DNA of 10,940 bases, taken from assembly GCA_021604925.1 (NCBI GenBank), contig BQJX01000040.1, forward strand, positions 1 to 10,940, given 5' to 3'. The notes beneath the pieces are model-generated. The model was not told the origin of the DNA. It did not search any database and saw only the letters and a program-made list of their open reading frames with translations. The first letter of the stretch is position 1. The number at the start of each line of letters is the position of its first letter. A program made the position numbers and the translations under genes. Below, one piece after another: positions 1-6,532 of this stretch. Origin of the DNA: Gemmatimonadota bacterium (GTDB lineage: Bacteria; ARS69).

Positions 1-1382
1 ATCCAGTCCCTCAACGCATCCCGGAGCGGTTCGAACTGCGGGTGATCCGCCCGGTACAGGTCCTTCGTCTCGTTCGGATCGGCGTGCAGGTTGTAGAGCT
101 CCCACTGGGCTTCCGCGAACGGCGTCCAGATGAGCTTCCAACCGTCCTGGATCACGGATCGGAACCGGCCGCTCACGTCGAAGCGCACCCTCCTTCGCAC
201 CTGGTCTGGAAACCGTGCCTTCCCGGACTCCGCGAACACGGGACGGGTGGCCAGCGGTTCGCCGTGCAACGCCGGGACAAGCGATCTTCCTTCCGTCTGA
301 TCCGACAGGCCTTCCGGAAGATCGCGGCCGAGGAGTTCAAAGAGCGTGGGAACCACATCGACCAGGGACACCCAGCCGGGGATTCGATCCTGGCCGCGGA
401 GCGGATGCGAGTCGGGCAGGGAGAACGCAAGCGGCACGCGCGTGCCCGCGTTGTACACGTAGTCGCCGTGGTCAAAGTAGTAGTCGTGTTCGCCCAGACT
501 TTCCCCGTGGTCGGCGGTGAACACCACAATGAGTCGGGTGCCGCAGGCGGCCCGCACGCCATCCAGGAGGCGGCGCACCTGGTCGTCCATCAAGCGAATG
601 TCCGCCGCGTAGAGCCGTCGGATGTGGGCGTTCACTTCCTCGGAAAGCGGATTGCGATGGACCGCCACTTCCTTGGTGAGGTCCGCGGGGAACGCCCGGA
701 ACCGGTCCGGGTCGTCGCGACGGCCACCGACCGTGCCGAAGCGATTGCCGAAGCGGTATTGGAATCGCCCTCGGTACGTCGGGTCGAACTCCGCGGCGAC
801 CGTGGAATCCGGGTGGTAGGGCGCGTGCGGATCAATGTAGTGCACCCACAGGAACGTGGGACGTGTGGAATCGAGACCCTCCAGCATCTCCAGTGCACTG
901 TCCGTCGTCTGCCGCGCGTCGCGCGAGTCATGCGTGGCGCTGTACCGGTCGAAGCCGCGGTCCAGCCCCTGGCCGCGCGACAGGACCCAGTTCGTCACGG
1001 TGGCCAGCGTCTGGTAGCCGGCGGCCTGCAGGACTTCCGTGACCGGAACGATCCCGGCCTCCATTTCGCTCATCAGCGTGCGCACGCCGGTCCGATGAGG
1101 ATAGGCTCCCGTCAACAGGGATGCGAGCGCCGGCGTCGTGCGGCCGATCGGAGCCGTCGCCTCCTCGAAGTAGAAGCTGTTGGCCAGAAGCGAGTCCACG
1201 ACCGGGGACGTGGGCCGATCGTAGCCGTTGAAGCTGAGGTAGTCCGGGCGAAGCGTATCGACGGTCAGCAGGAGCACGCTGTACGGCTCGCTGTCCTCGG
1301 TAGCAGTGCCGCAACCCGGCCCGAACGCCAGGACGAATGCAAAGAGGAGAAGCGCCGGCGCGCGAGAAGCCCACACTGTCAC
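1..1382 (-). CDS. Sulfatase-superfamily lipoprotein with Thr at the nucleophile position (C-terminus cut by window edge)
   Basis: Alkaline-phosphatase/sulfatase superfamily hydrolase or transferase, predicted to act outside the cytoplasm. The frame is open from GTG at 1382 to the window edge, 460 codons. A hydrophobic segment (about residues 8-20) ends at Cys24 in a poor lipobox (FGPGC), so lipidation is likely but not certain. Family signatures in order: LLLTVDTLRPDY with metal-ligand Asp42; TTPALASLLTG (residues 82-92), the nucleophile loop; WVHYIDPHAPY (179-189); VVFTADHGESLGEH with Asp291-His292; and the C-terminal ELYNLHADPNETKDLYR typical of sulfatases. In the CxPxR-type motif the position two before Pro84 is Thr82, not Cys or Ser, so formylglycine maturation is not possible there; Thr nucleophiles are known in LtaS and EptA relatives of this superfamily. 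Its GTG overlaps the TGA of the upstream glycosyltransferase (GTGA), implying translational coupling. The superfamily is sure; the substrate is unknown. Little is probably missing at the C-terminus. Confidence 0.9.
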   Translation of the reverse strand, partial: MTVWASRAPALLLFAFVLAFGPGCGTATEDSEPYSVLLLTVDTLRPDYLSFNGYDRPTSPVVDSLLANSFYFEEATAPIGRTTPALASLLTGAYPHRTGVRTLMSEMEAGIVPVTEVLQAAGYQTLATVTNWVLSRGQGLDRGFDRYSATHDSRDARQTTDSALEMLEGLDSTRPTFLWVHYIDPHAPYHPDSTVAAEFDPTYRGRFQYRFGNRFGTVGGRRDDPDRFRAFPADLTKEVAVHRNPLSEEVNAHIRRLYAADIRLMDDQVRRLLDGVRAACGTRLIVVFTADHGESLGEHDYYFDHGDYVYNAGTRVPLAFSLPDSHPLRGQDRIPGWVSLVDVVPTLFELLGRDLPEGLSDQTEGRSLVPALHGEPLATRPVFAESGKARFPDQVRRRVRFDVSGRFRSVIQDGWKLIWTPFAEAQWELYNLHADPNETKDLYRADHPQFEPLRDALRDW

Positions 1383-3133
1383 TGTGCCCCCGCGCCGGCG
1401 GACGCCTGCTCACCGGGCCAGGTCGATGGCAACGGTGGGCTTCCGTAGAGGTCGGTCCACACGGCGGCAACGCTGGACTCGATTCCTTGCCGGTGTGGGC
1501 TGTCCTTCCGAATCGCCAGACCGAAGTTGAACGCGCCCGGCCAGAAGTCGTACGACTCCCGGAACTCGGGATCGGTCAACAGCGTGTGGATGATTCCCGT
1601 GTAGACTCGCGGCGGCAGCCAGATCACATCCGGTTGCTGCTTCAGCATGTCATGGATGATGGATCCACCCTCCCGCGTGACCGGATTGTGAAGACCCGTG
1701 AGGTCCACGATCTCCACCTGCGGATTGTCCGCGGACACGGCCCCATGCTCCGACATGGCCCAGACCACCCCGGGAGGACACTCGCTCACCAAGCGAGTGA
1801 CCGCGTCGATCATCGCCCGGCGAGGGAGTCGCTTGACCACGGGTCTCGGGTACGCACCGGCCGGCAGCTGGTTCACGATCGATTGGTTGACCCGCTCCCG
1901 GTACCACGAAGCAGCCTTGGACCCGACCGGAAACACGATCAGTCCGGCCACCGCGACCGCGGCGATCCGCGGGATCCACGGGCGCAGCCGGAGCGTGCGG
2001 CCGCTTCCGACTTCCCTGGCCGCCAGTTCCCCCAGGACATGGTACGCAGCCACGATCCAGAACGGGAGAGCCGGATAGTAAAGGCGCGCCTGGTAGCCCA
2101 TGATCTGGGTCGTCGTGCCGAGCACGCCGAACGCGAAGAGGCAGGGCAAGAGCAACGCAACGACCATCCGCCACGATCCCCGCCGGACTCCGACCACGAT
2201 CAGCAGCAAGGGGAGCGCCTGGTTCACGAGGAAGTAGCGGGTGTAGAGGATCGGATTCCAGGCCGTGGTGGCGGTGTAGCCGTCGTAGAACCCGCCCGAC
2301 TTCACGTAGTAGGCCAGCGGAAGCGGATCGCCGAAGATGCGGAACTTCACGAGCGTGTCCAGCGACACGAGCACCGCGAAGGCGGCCGCGAACACGGCGA
2401 TCAGCCGCCAGCGAGGGCGGGCGTCCAGGGCCAGAACCAGCGGCGGAATCAGGGCCGCGTAGAAGAAGTTGTCCGGCCGCGCCAACAGCGTGATGTAGGC
2501 GGCCACGGCCGCCACGATGACGCGCGGGGCGGAACTCGTGAACCTGGGGTGGCACACGCACAGGACCAGCACCGCGTTCGTCAGGATCGCGAGCGTGGTG
2601 TCCATTCCGCGCGTGACGTGGAAAACAAGACCGGGTTGGAACATCACGCACAGTGCCACGAAGCCGCAGCCGACCAGGGGATCCGCGAGACCCGGACGTC
2701 GCGCGAGACGGGCGCACGCGACTCCGATGACGCCCATCGCCAGCACGGTTGGGATCCACGCTCCCACCCTCAACAGCGTGGAGCACGACCAGGCCGGGAC
2801 GATCCACTGAAGCGCCGTGATCCACAAGAGGTACAGGAGACTCGTGGCACCGTACGTTTGCGGTCCGCCCGCGTTCCAGGCCAGTCCGTGTCCGCCCAGA
2901 AGATGGTCGGCGTAGCGGCAGAACACGAAGGCATCATCAAAGGAGACGTGGGCTCCCCAATGCTCGATCAGGAGAGCGGTGAGCCGCGCGAGAAGCAGCA
3001 GGCTGAGCACGGCGCCGGTACCGCGGAGGAGTCTCGATCCCCGAACATCAGCCATCGACAGTCGTTCCCTGGGCAGGAGGATCCCGGTGACAACGGCCGC
3101 GCTCCCTGGCAGTCGCCACGAAAACCATAACAC
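1379..3133 (-). CDS. Polytopic GT-C glycosyltransferase, AftB-like family
   Basis: Probable lipid-linked sugar transferase of the GT-C fold, 584 residues, with many hydrophobic helices through about residue 405 and a soluble C-terminal part (about 410-584). Marks shared with AftB-like GT-C proteins, as I recall them: SFDDAFVFCRYADHLL (64-79) with the Asp66-Asp67 pair in the first extracytoplasmic loop, then GHGLAWNAG, RGMDTTLAIL (175-184), LARPDNFFY (217-225), FGDPLPLAYYVKSG (267-280), GYQARLYYPALPF (346-358) and EIVDLTGLHNP (474-484). GTG at 3133 is chosen because GGAGG lies 7 bases upstream (3141-3145). An internal ATG at 3055 (residue 27), preceded by AGGGAA, is a weaker alternative that would place the first membrane helix nearer the N-terminus. 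The gene follows a terminator at 3181-3209, so it probably has its own promoter, though I see no clear one in the short gap. It overlaps the sulfatase-like gene by 4 bases. Donor (probably a polyprenyl-phosphate sugar) and acceptor are inferred only from the family. Confidence 0.85.
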   Translation of the reverse strand: MLWFSWRLPGSAAVVTGILLPRERLSMADVRGSRLLRGTGAVLSLLLLARLTALLIEHWGAHVSFDDAFVFCRYADHLLGGHGLAWNAGGPQTYGATSLLYLLWITALQWIVPAWSCSTLLRVGAWIPTVLAMGVIGVACARLARRPGLADPLVGCGFVALCVMFQPGLVFHVTRGMDTTLAILTNAVLVLCVCHPRFTSSAPRVIVAAVAAYITLLARPDNFFYAALIPPLVLALDARPRWRLIAVFAAAFAVLVSLDTLVKFRIFGDPLPLAYYVKSGGFYDGYTATTAWNPILYTRYFLVNQALPLLLIVVGVRRGSWRMVVALLLPCLFAFGVLGTTTQIMGYQARLYYPALPFWIVAAYHVLGELAAREVGSGRTLRLRPWIPRIAAVAVAGLIVFPVGSKAASWYRERVNQSIVNQLPAGAYPRPVVKRLPRRAMIDAVTRLVSECPPGVVWAMSEHGAVSADNPQVEIVDLTGLHNPVTREGGSIIHDMLKQQPDVIWLPPRVYTGIIHTLLTDPEFRESYDFWPGAFNFGLAIRKDSPHRQGIESSVAAVWTDLYGSPPLPSTWPGEQASAGAGAQ

Positions 3134-3140
3134 CTTTCAC

Positions 3141-3145
3141 CCTCC
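3141..3145 (-). promoter_or_regulatory. Ribosome binding site deciding the GTG start of the GT-C gene
   Basis: GGAGG on the minus strand, 7 bases before the GTG at 3133-3131. It favours this start over the internal ATG at 3055, which has only AGGGAA in front of it. Confidence 0.65.
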
Positions 3146-3180
3146 ACGCGCCCGATCCGATTCTTCCGTCGGAACGCGGA

Positions 3181-3209
3181 AAGGGCCGCAACCACTGTGG
3201 TTACGGCCC
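3181..3209 (-). terminator. Hairpin terminator after the Asp-box propeller gene
   Basis: GGGCCG (3183-3188) pairs with CGGCCC (3204-3209) and AACCA (3190-3194) with TGGTT (3198-3202), around a 3-base loop. The single mismatch on the plus strand (C3189/A3203) becomes a G-U wobble in minus-strand RNA, giving an unbroken 12-pair stem only in that transcript. The stem starts 32 bases after the stop codon at 3242 and is followed by UUUCC. The U-tract is short, so termination may be partial and some read-through into the GT-C gene is possible. Confidence 0.75.
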
Positions 3210-3241
3210 GTCATGAGAGGTGGAACGATCATCGCCGCCCG

Positions 3242-5758
3242 CTACTCCACCAGGACCACCTTCCGCGTCACGGTCTCCGCGCCCGCCGTCACCTTTACGA
3301 AGTACACGCCGGCGGACTTCCCTTGACCGTCCAGCTTCACCTGGTGGCGCCCCGCCGGGAGCGTCTCATCCGCCAGGCGCTCCACCAGGCGGCCGCTCAC
3401 GTCGAACAGCGACACGTCCACCGGCTCGGGCCGCGACAGGGAGAAGCGGATCTCGGCGCGCTCGCGGAACGGGTTCGGCCCCACGGACTCCAGGTGGAAG
3501 CCCTGGCCCGCGGCCGGAGCCGCCGCCACGCCCGTGGGATCGTCCCCGGACACGTCGCGCCACCAGATCCCGCGTCCGTAGGTTCCGGCCACCACATGGA
3601 AGCGTCCGGACGTGGACAGGCTATCCACGCCGGTCATCTCGGTCACGATGGTGGCGTCGGGCATGCCGTTGTTCCAGCGTCGCCATAACCCTCCCCCGTC
3701 CGTTGTGCGGAAGCAGCCGAACGACGTCCCGAGGTACAGTGTGTTCAGCGGGTCGCTGGGATGCATCACGAGATCGCTGACCGGGATCTCGTTGGGGAGG
3801 TTGCCGGTGATGTCCGTCCACGAGACTCCATGGTTCGTGGTGCGCAGCACCTTCGGCAGGCTGCTCGTGCCGTTCATCAACGCGTACGCGATCTCGTTGC
3901 TGTTCCTCATCACCGCCACCTTCCGGACGGTGGTGGCCGGCAGGGCGTACCCCCGCTCCGTCCAGGTGCCGTTGTAGTACACGCGCAACCGATGAGTGGA
4001 CGAGCCGGGTTCCAGCGCCACGTAGATGGTGGATCCCAGCGACGACGTCCAGTTGCTGAGCGTGAGCGACGTGATGTCCGCGCCGAAGCCGCTGGGCGTC
4101 TCCAGAATCCAGTTGGATCCGAGGTCCGTGGAACGATACAGCTCATCCCCGGACGACGTGTACAGCCACACCGGCAGCACGCCGTCGTGCCGGATCTTCG
4201 TGAACCACTGTCCCGACGGGTTGACGCCCGCGTTGTGCTGCGTCCAGTTCAAGCCGGAGTTCGTGGTCCTCTCCCGTTGGAAGGCCCAGTTCCCCGAGTA
4301 GACTCCATTCGTCGCCCAGATGCGCGAAGGGGTTCCCGGATCGATGGCGATGCCGGATCCGTCGCCCCCACGGGCGTGCAGCCAGGTGGAGCCGTGATTC
4401 GTCGTCACCGACAGGCCGTTGTCCTGCGACCCGCCCGCCATCACGGACGGATCGTTGCGACCCACGTCCACATGGTAGTACTGCGTGATCGGGGCCACGT
4501 TCCCGGTGGAAGACCACGACAGCCCCTTGTCACCCGAGACCATCCAACCGCCGTCGTTGCCCACGCGGACCGTGTCGCCGTCCGGGTCCCAGGCGATCGC
4601 GTGGTAGTCGGCGTGCAAATCGGGGTCCACCACCTGGATCCAGCCGTTGCCGCCGTTGCCGCTGCGCCACAGCGAGACCCCGCCCACCAGAACGATGTTG
4701 TTGTTCGTGGGGGACATGGAGATCACGTTGTCGTACCAACCCTGTCCGTTCATGTAGTCGGTGGTCGGCGTCTTGTTCGCCCACGTGACGCCGTGGTCCG
4801 TGGAGCGGTACACGCCCAGCAGATCCGCGGGATCGTCCTTGGACATGGCGCACATCACGATGCCGGGAGTGGCGTCGGACAGGCACACCGCCACCCGTCC
4901 GATCCCGGACGTGGGCAGGCCGGACGACATCAGCGTCCAGTTGAATCCGTTGTCCGTGGACTTGTAGATCCCGAATCCCCAGCGCGCCGCGTACAGGATG
5001 TTCGAGTTCGACGGGTTGATCGCCAGATCGGTGAAGTAGCCGGTTCGACGACGGACGAACGTGACTCCGCCGTCCACGGAACGGTAGTAGCCCAGGGATC
5101 CCACGGCGTGGACGATGTTGGCGTTGCCGGGATCGAACCGCACGCGCCCGTACGTCCCGGAGTCGACGTTCACATCCGACCGGTCCCAGTTGTCGCCGCC
5201 ATCGAACGTGTGCCAGATGCCGGTTCCGGTGCGGAGCTGATGCTCTCCCGTGCCGACCACGATGTGGTCCGCATCGGTGGGATTGGTGGACACCGTCGAC
5301 ACGGCCAGGCTCGTCACCTCGTCGGACAGCGGCACGGGAAAGATGAACTCGTACGACCACAGGCCGCCGGACGCCGCCGCGAACCGAATGGCGGATCCCT
5401 CGGGATCCTCGATGTCCAATACGCGACCGGTGTAGCGAACTCCGGACGTTTTCTGCATGGTGTGCGGTCCCTTGAGCTGCCACGAGTTGATGGCGCGACC
5501 CACTTCGGGTTCCCGCGGCATGACCGCCAGCTGATCGTGCATGCTGTCCAGGTACTCGGGGTCCAGTTCCGAGGTCTGGGGCTCGTACCAGCGGGAGAAA
5601 TACCATCGCTCCGCATCGGGCCCCTTCCGGGGGCGCTCCTCCGGCAGCGGGACGCGGATGGAGTCCTCCGGACTCGGGAGCAGCTCCGGAAGGGGGACCA
5701 GGATGCCAACGGTCAGTAGCGAAACGGCCAGGCCGAGCAGAACGGTCAGGCGAGGCAA
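3242..5758 (-). CDS. Secreted Asp-box (BNR/VPS10-like) beta-propeller protein with C-terminal sorting domain
   Basis: Exported 838-residue protein. An N-terminal hydrophobic segment (about residues 4-22, with few charges) serves as signal peptide. The body holds eleven Asp-box-like motifs of the S/T-x-D/N-x-G-x-x-W type, beginning at residues 184, 227, 267, 319, 366, 408, 452, 498, 543, 640 and 685, as in sortilin/VPS10-like or 'BNR repeat' propellers. QYYHVDVG (426-433) and GGSQDNG (442-448) also recur in that group. The last 80 residues, from VGPNPFRERAEIRFSL (759-774) through SGRLVERL to GVYFVKVTAG and TRKVVLVE, are a FlgD-like/type IX-style C-terminal sorting domain. Such proteins are often labelled sialidases, but Asp boxes are structural and I see no sialidase catalytic set (no FRIP-type arginine motif), so enzymatic activity should not be assumed. 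The start is TTG at 5758, supported by GGGAGG 5 bases upstream. It probably displays or releases a binding propeller at the cell surface. Confidence 0.9.
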   Translation of the reverse strand: MPRLTVLLGLAVSLLTVGILVPLPELLPSPEDSIRVPLPEERPRKGPDAERWYFSRWYEPQTSELDPEYLDSMHDQLAVMPREPEVGRAINSWQLKGPHTMQKTSGVRYTGRVLDIEDPEGSAIRFAAASGGLWSYEFIFPVPLSDEVTSLAVSTVSTNPTDADHIVVGTGEHQLRTGTGIWHTFDGGDNWDRSDVNVDSGTYGRVRFDPGNANIVHAVGSLGYYRSVDGGVTFVRRRTGYFTDLAINPSNSNILYAARWGFGIYKSTDNGFNWTLMSSGLPTSGIGRVAVCLSDATPGIVMCAMSKDDPADLLGVYRSTDHGVTWANKTPTTDYMNGQGWYDNVISMSPTNNNIVLVGGVSLWRSGNGGNGWIQVVDPDLHADYHAIAWDPDGDTVRVGNDGGWMVSGDKGLSWSSTGNVAPITQYYHVDVGRNDPSVMAGGSQDNGLSVTTNHGSTWLHARGGDGSGIAIDPGTPSRIWATNGVYSGNWAFQRERTTNSGLNWTQHNAGVNPSGQWFTKIRHDGVLPVWLYTSSGDELYRSTDLGSNWILETPSGFGADITSLTLSNWTSSLGSTIYVALEPGSSTHRLRVYYNGTWTERGYALPATTVRKVAVMRNSNEIAYALMNGTSSLPKVLRTTNHGVSWTDITGNLPNEIPVSDLVMHPSDPLNTLYLGTSFGCFRTTDGGGLWRRWNNGMPDATIVTEMTGVDSLSTSGRFHVVAGTYGRGIWWRDVSGDDPTGVAAAPAAGQGFHLESVGPNPFRERAEIRFSLSRPEPVDVSLFDVSGRLVERLADETLPAGRHQVKLDGQGKSAGVYFVKVTAGAETVTRKVVLVE

Positions 5759-5763
5759 GGGAA

Positions 5764-5769
5764 CCTCCC
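5764..5769 (-). promoter_or_regulatory. Strong ribosome binding site in front of a TTG start
   Basis: GGGAGG on the minus strand, spaced 5 bases (TTCCC) from the TTG at 5758-5756. The same motif and spacing precede the ATG at 10130. This decides the unusual TTG start of the propeller gene. It lies within the palindrome CTCCCGGGAG. Confidence 0.7.
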
Positions 5770-5877
5770 GGGAGGGGCTTCTCGATGATCAGGGCGGATG
5801 GCGGTCCAGCAGCGGCCGACAGCGCGCGGTTTCGACTGGGAGAACGGAATGGGGGGCGCAGAAAGTTGCAGGAGGGC

Positions 5878-5943
5878 GTTCACGGAGGCGAATCGCAGCA
5901 GGACCGGGTGAACGACAGTTCACGGACCGCACGATCGTGGTCC
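5878..5943. promoter_or_regulatory. Candidate operator: GTTCAC half-sites and palindromes in the divergent intergenic region
   Basis: The 261-base gap 5759-6019 separates two divergently transcribed genes. It contains GTTCACGGA at 5878-5886 and again at 5918-5926, exactly 40 bases apart, and the inverted pair GTGAAC-gaca-GTTCAC (5908-5923). GGACCG flanks that pair on both sides (5901-5906 and 5924-5929). Next to it is the perfect palindrome CACGATCGTG (5930-5939), itself bracketed by GGAC and GTCC (5924-5927, 5940-5943). This arrangement fits a regulator site shared by both promoters. No clear -10/-35 box is visible on either strand, and no regulator gene lies in the window. The function is inferred. 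Confidence 0.35.
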
Positions 5944-5979
5944 CGGCGTGACTCCGGCGACACCCCTCGGTACCCTCGA

Positions 5980-6011
5980 CCAGCGAAGCAAGCACGGAGC
6001 TCCGACGCTGG
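5980..6011 (+). promoter_or_regulatory. Possible leader hairpin masking part of the ribosome binding site of the NTF2-fold gene
   Basis: CCAGCG (5980-5985) can pair with CGCTGG (6006-6011); the 20-base loop includes the palindrome CGGAGCTCCG (5995-6004). The last two bases of the right arm are the first two of the GGAG Shine-Dalgarno element (6010-6013) for the ATG at 6020. Pairing would therefore hide part of the site. The 6-pair stem is short, and chance occurrence in GC-rich DNA is plausible. Confidence 0.25.
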
Positions 6012-6019
6012 AGATCGGA

Positions 6020-6532
6020 ATGAACTGGTATGCAGTCGTGCCCCTCTCGGTGGTCCTGGCCGCGTGGGTAGGCGCCCGCGCGGACCCCAACGCCGTGGAC
6101 GTGGCGGATCAGTACCTGGCCGCGTACCAGCGGCAGGACCTCGATCGCCTTGAAGAACTCTACGCTGAACACGCCCGGTTCCTGGACCCCACCTCCACCC
6201 AGGCCGGGTTGGCCTCCGGGCCGGTCGCCTGGAGTGGACGCAGTGAGATCCTGCGAAACCTCCGTGCGACCGACGGCACCACGGTCGTGCTCCAGTACGA
6301 CATCCTCAGGAAGTTCGAACACTCCGGCGTGGTTGTGTATGTGGCGGACGTCACCTACCGGATGGTGTCCCCCACCCAGGTGTGGACCGGAACCACGCCC
6401 GTCATCACGATCGTGACGGTGGAAGGAACGCGGGTGACGGAACACCGTGACTACACCGACTACACCACGGGTACCCGGAACGCCGTCGTGGAAGAGCGCG
6501 GCCGCACCGGCAACGGGGCCGCCGACCGGTGA
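6020..6532 (+). CDS. Exported NTF2/SnoaL-like fold protein
   Basis: 170-residue protein of the NTF2-like (SnoaL) fold. Start at ATG 6020: GGAG lies 6 bases upstream and a signal peptide begins at once (MNWYAVVPLSVVLAAW, cleavage likely after ARA at residue 21). A longer in-frame start at 5948 would bury the signal and is less likely. Fold marks: an N-terminal helical pair DQYLAAYQRQDLDRLEELYA followed by FLDPT, a W-x-GRSEIL segment, and C-terminal strands ITIVTVEG-TRVTEHRDYTDY, the usual last strands of SnoaL-type domains. The family has both enzymes and ligand-binding domains, and no specific catalytic residues can be assigned. The last four bases overlap the GTG of the serine hydrolase gene (GTGA), so the two are co-translated. 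A small secreted binding domain or accessory subunit for the hydrolase is a reasonable guess. Confidence 0.8.
   Translation: MNWYAVVPLSVVLAAWVGARADPNAVDVADQYLAAYQRQDLDRLEELYAEHARFLDPTSTQAGLASGPVAWSGRSEILRNLRATDGTTVVLQYDILRKFEHSGVVVYVADVTYRMVSPTQVWTGTTPVITIVTVEGTRVTEHRDYTDYTTGTRNAVVEERGRTGNGAADR

Noticed and set aside
42..1448. 468-codon open frame on the plus strand
   Set aside because: It is antisense to the sulfatase-like gene, whose family motifs are unmistakable. The frame is Arg/His/Val-rich without domains, as expected from GC-rich third positions.
928..1470. 180-codon minus-strand frame as an alternative start for the sulfatase-like protein
   Set aside because: It is one frame off: the family motifs TVDTLRPDY and LASLLTG are only in the frame that starts at GTG 1382.
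1337..3130. 597-codon open frame on the plus strand
   Set aside because: Mirror of the GT-C gene; very rich in Arg, His, Gln and Asp with low complexity and no recognisable domain or ribosome binding site.
3761..5719. 652-codon open frame on the plus strand
   Set aside because: Antisense to the Asp-box propeller gene; composition is Val/Arg/His-rich and repetitive only because the sense strand is.
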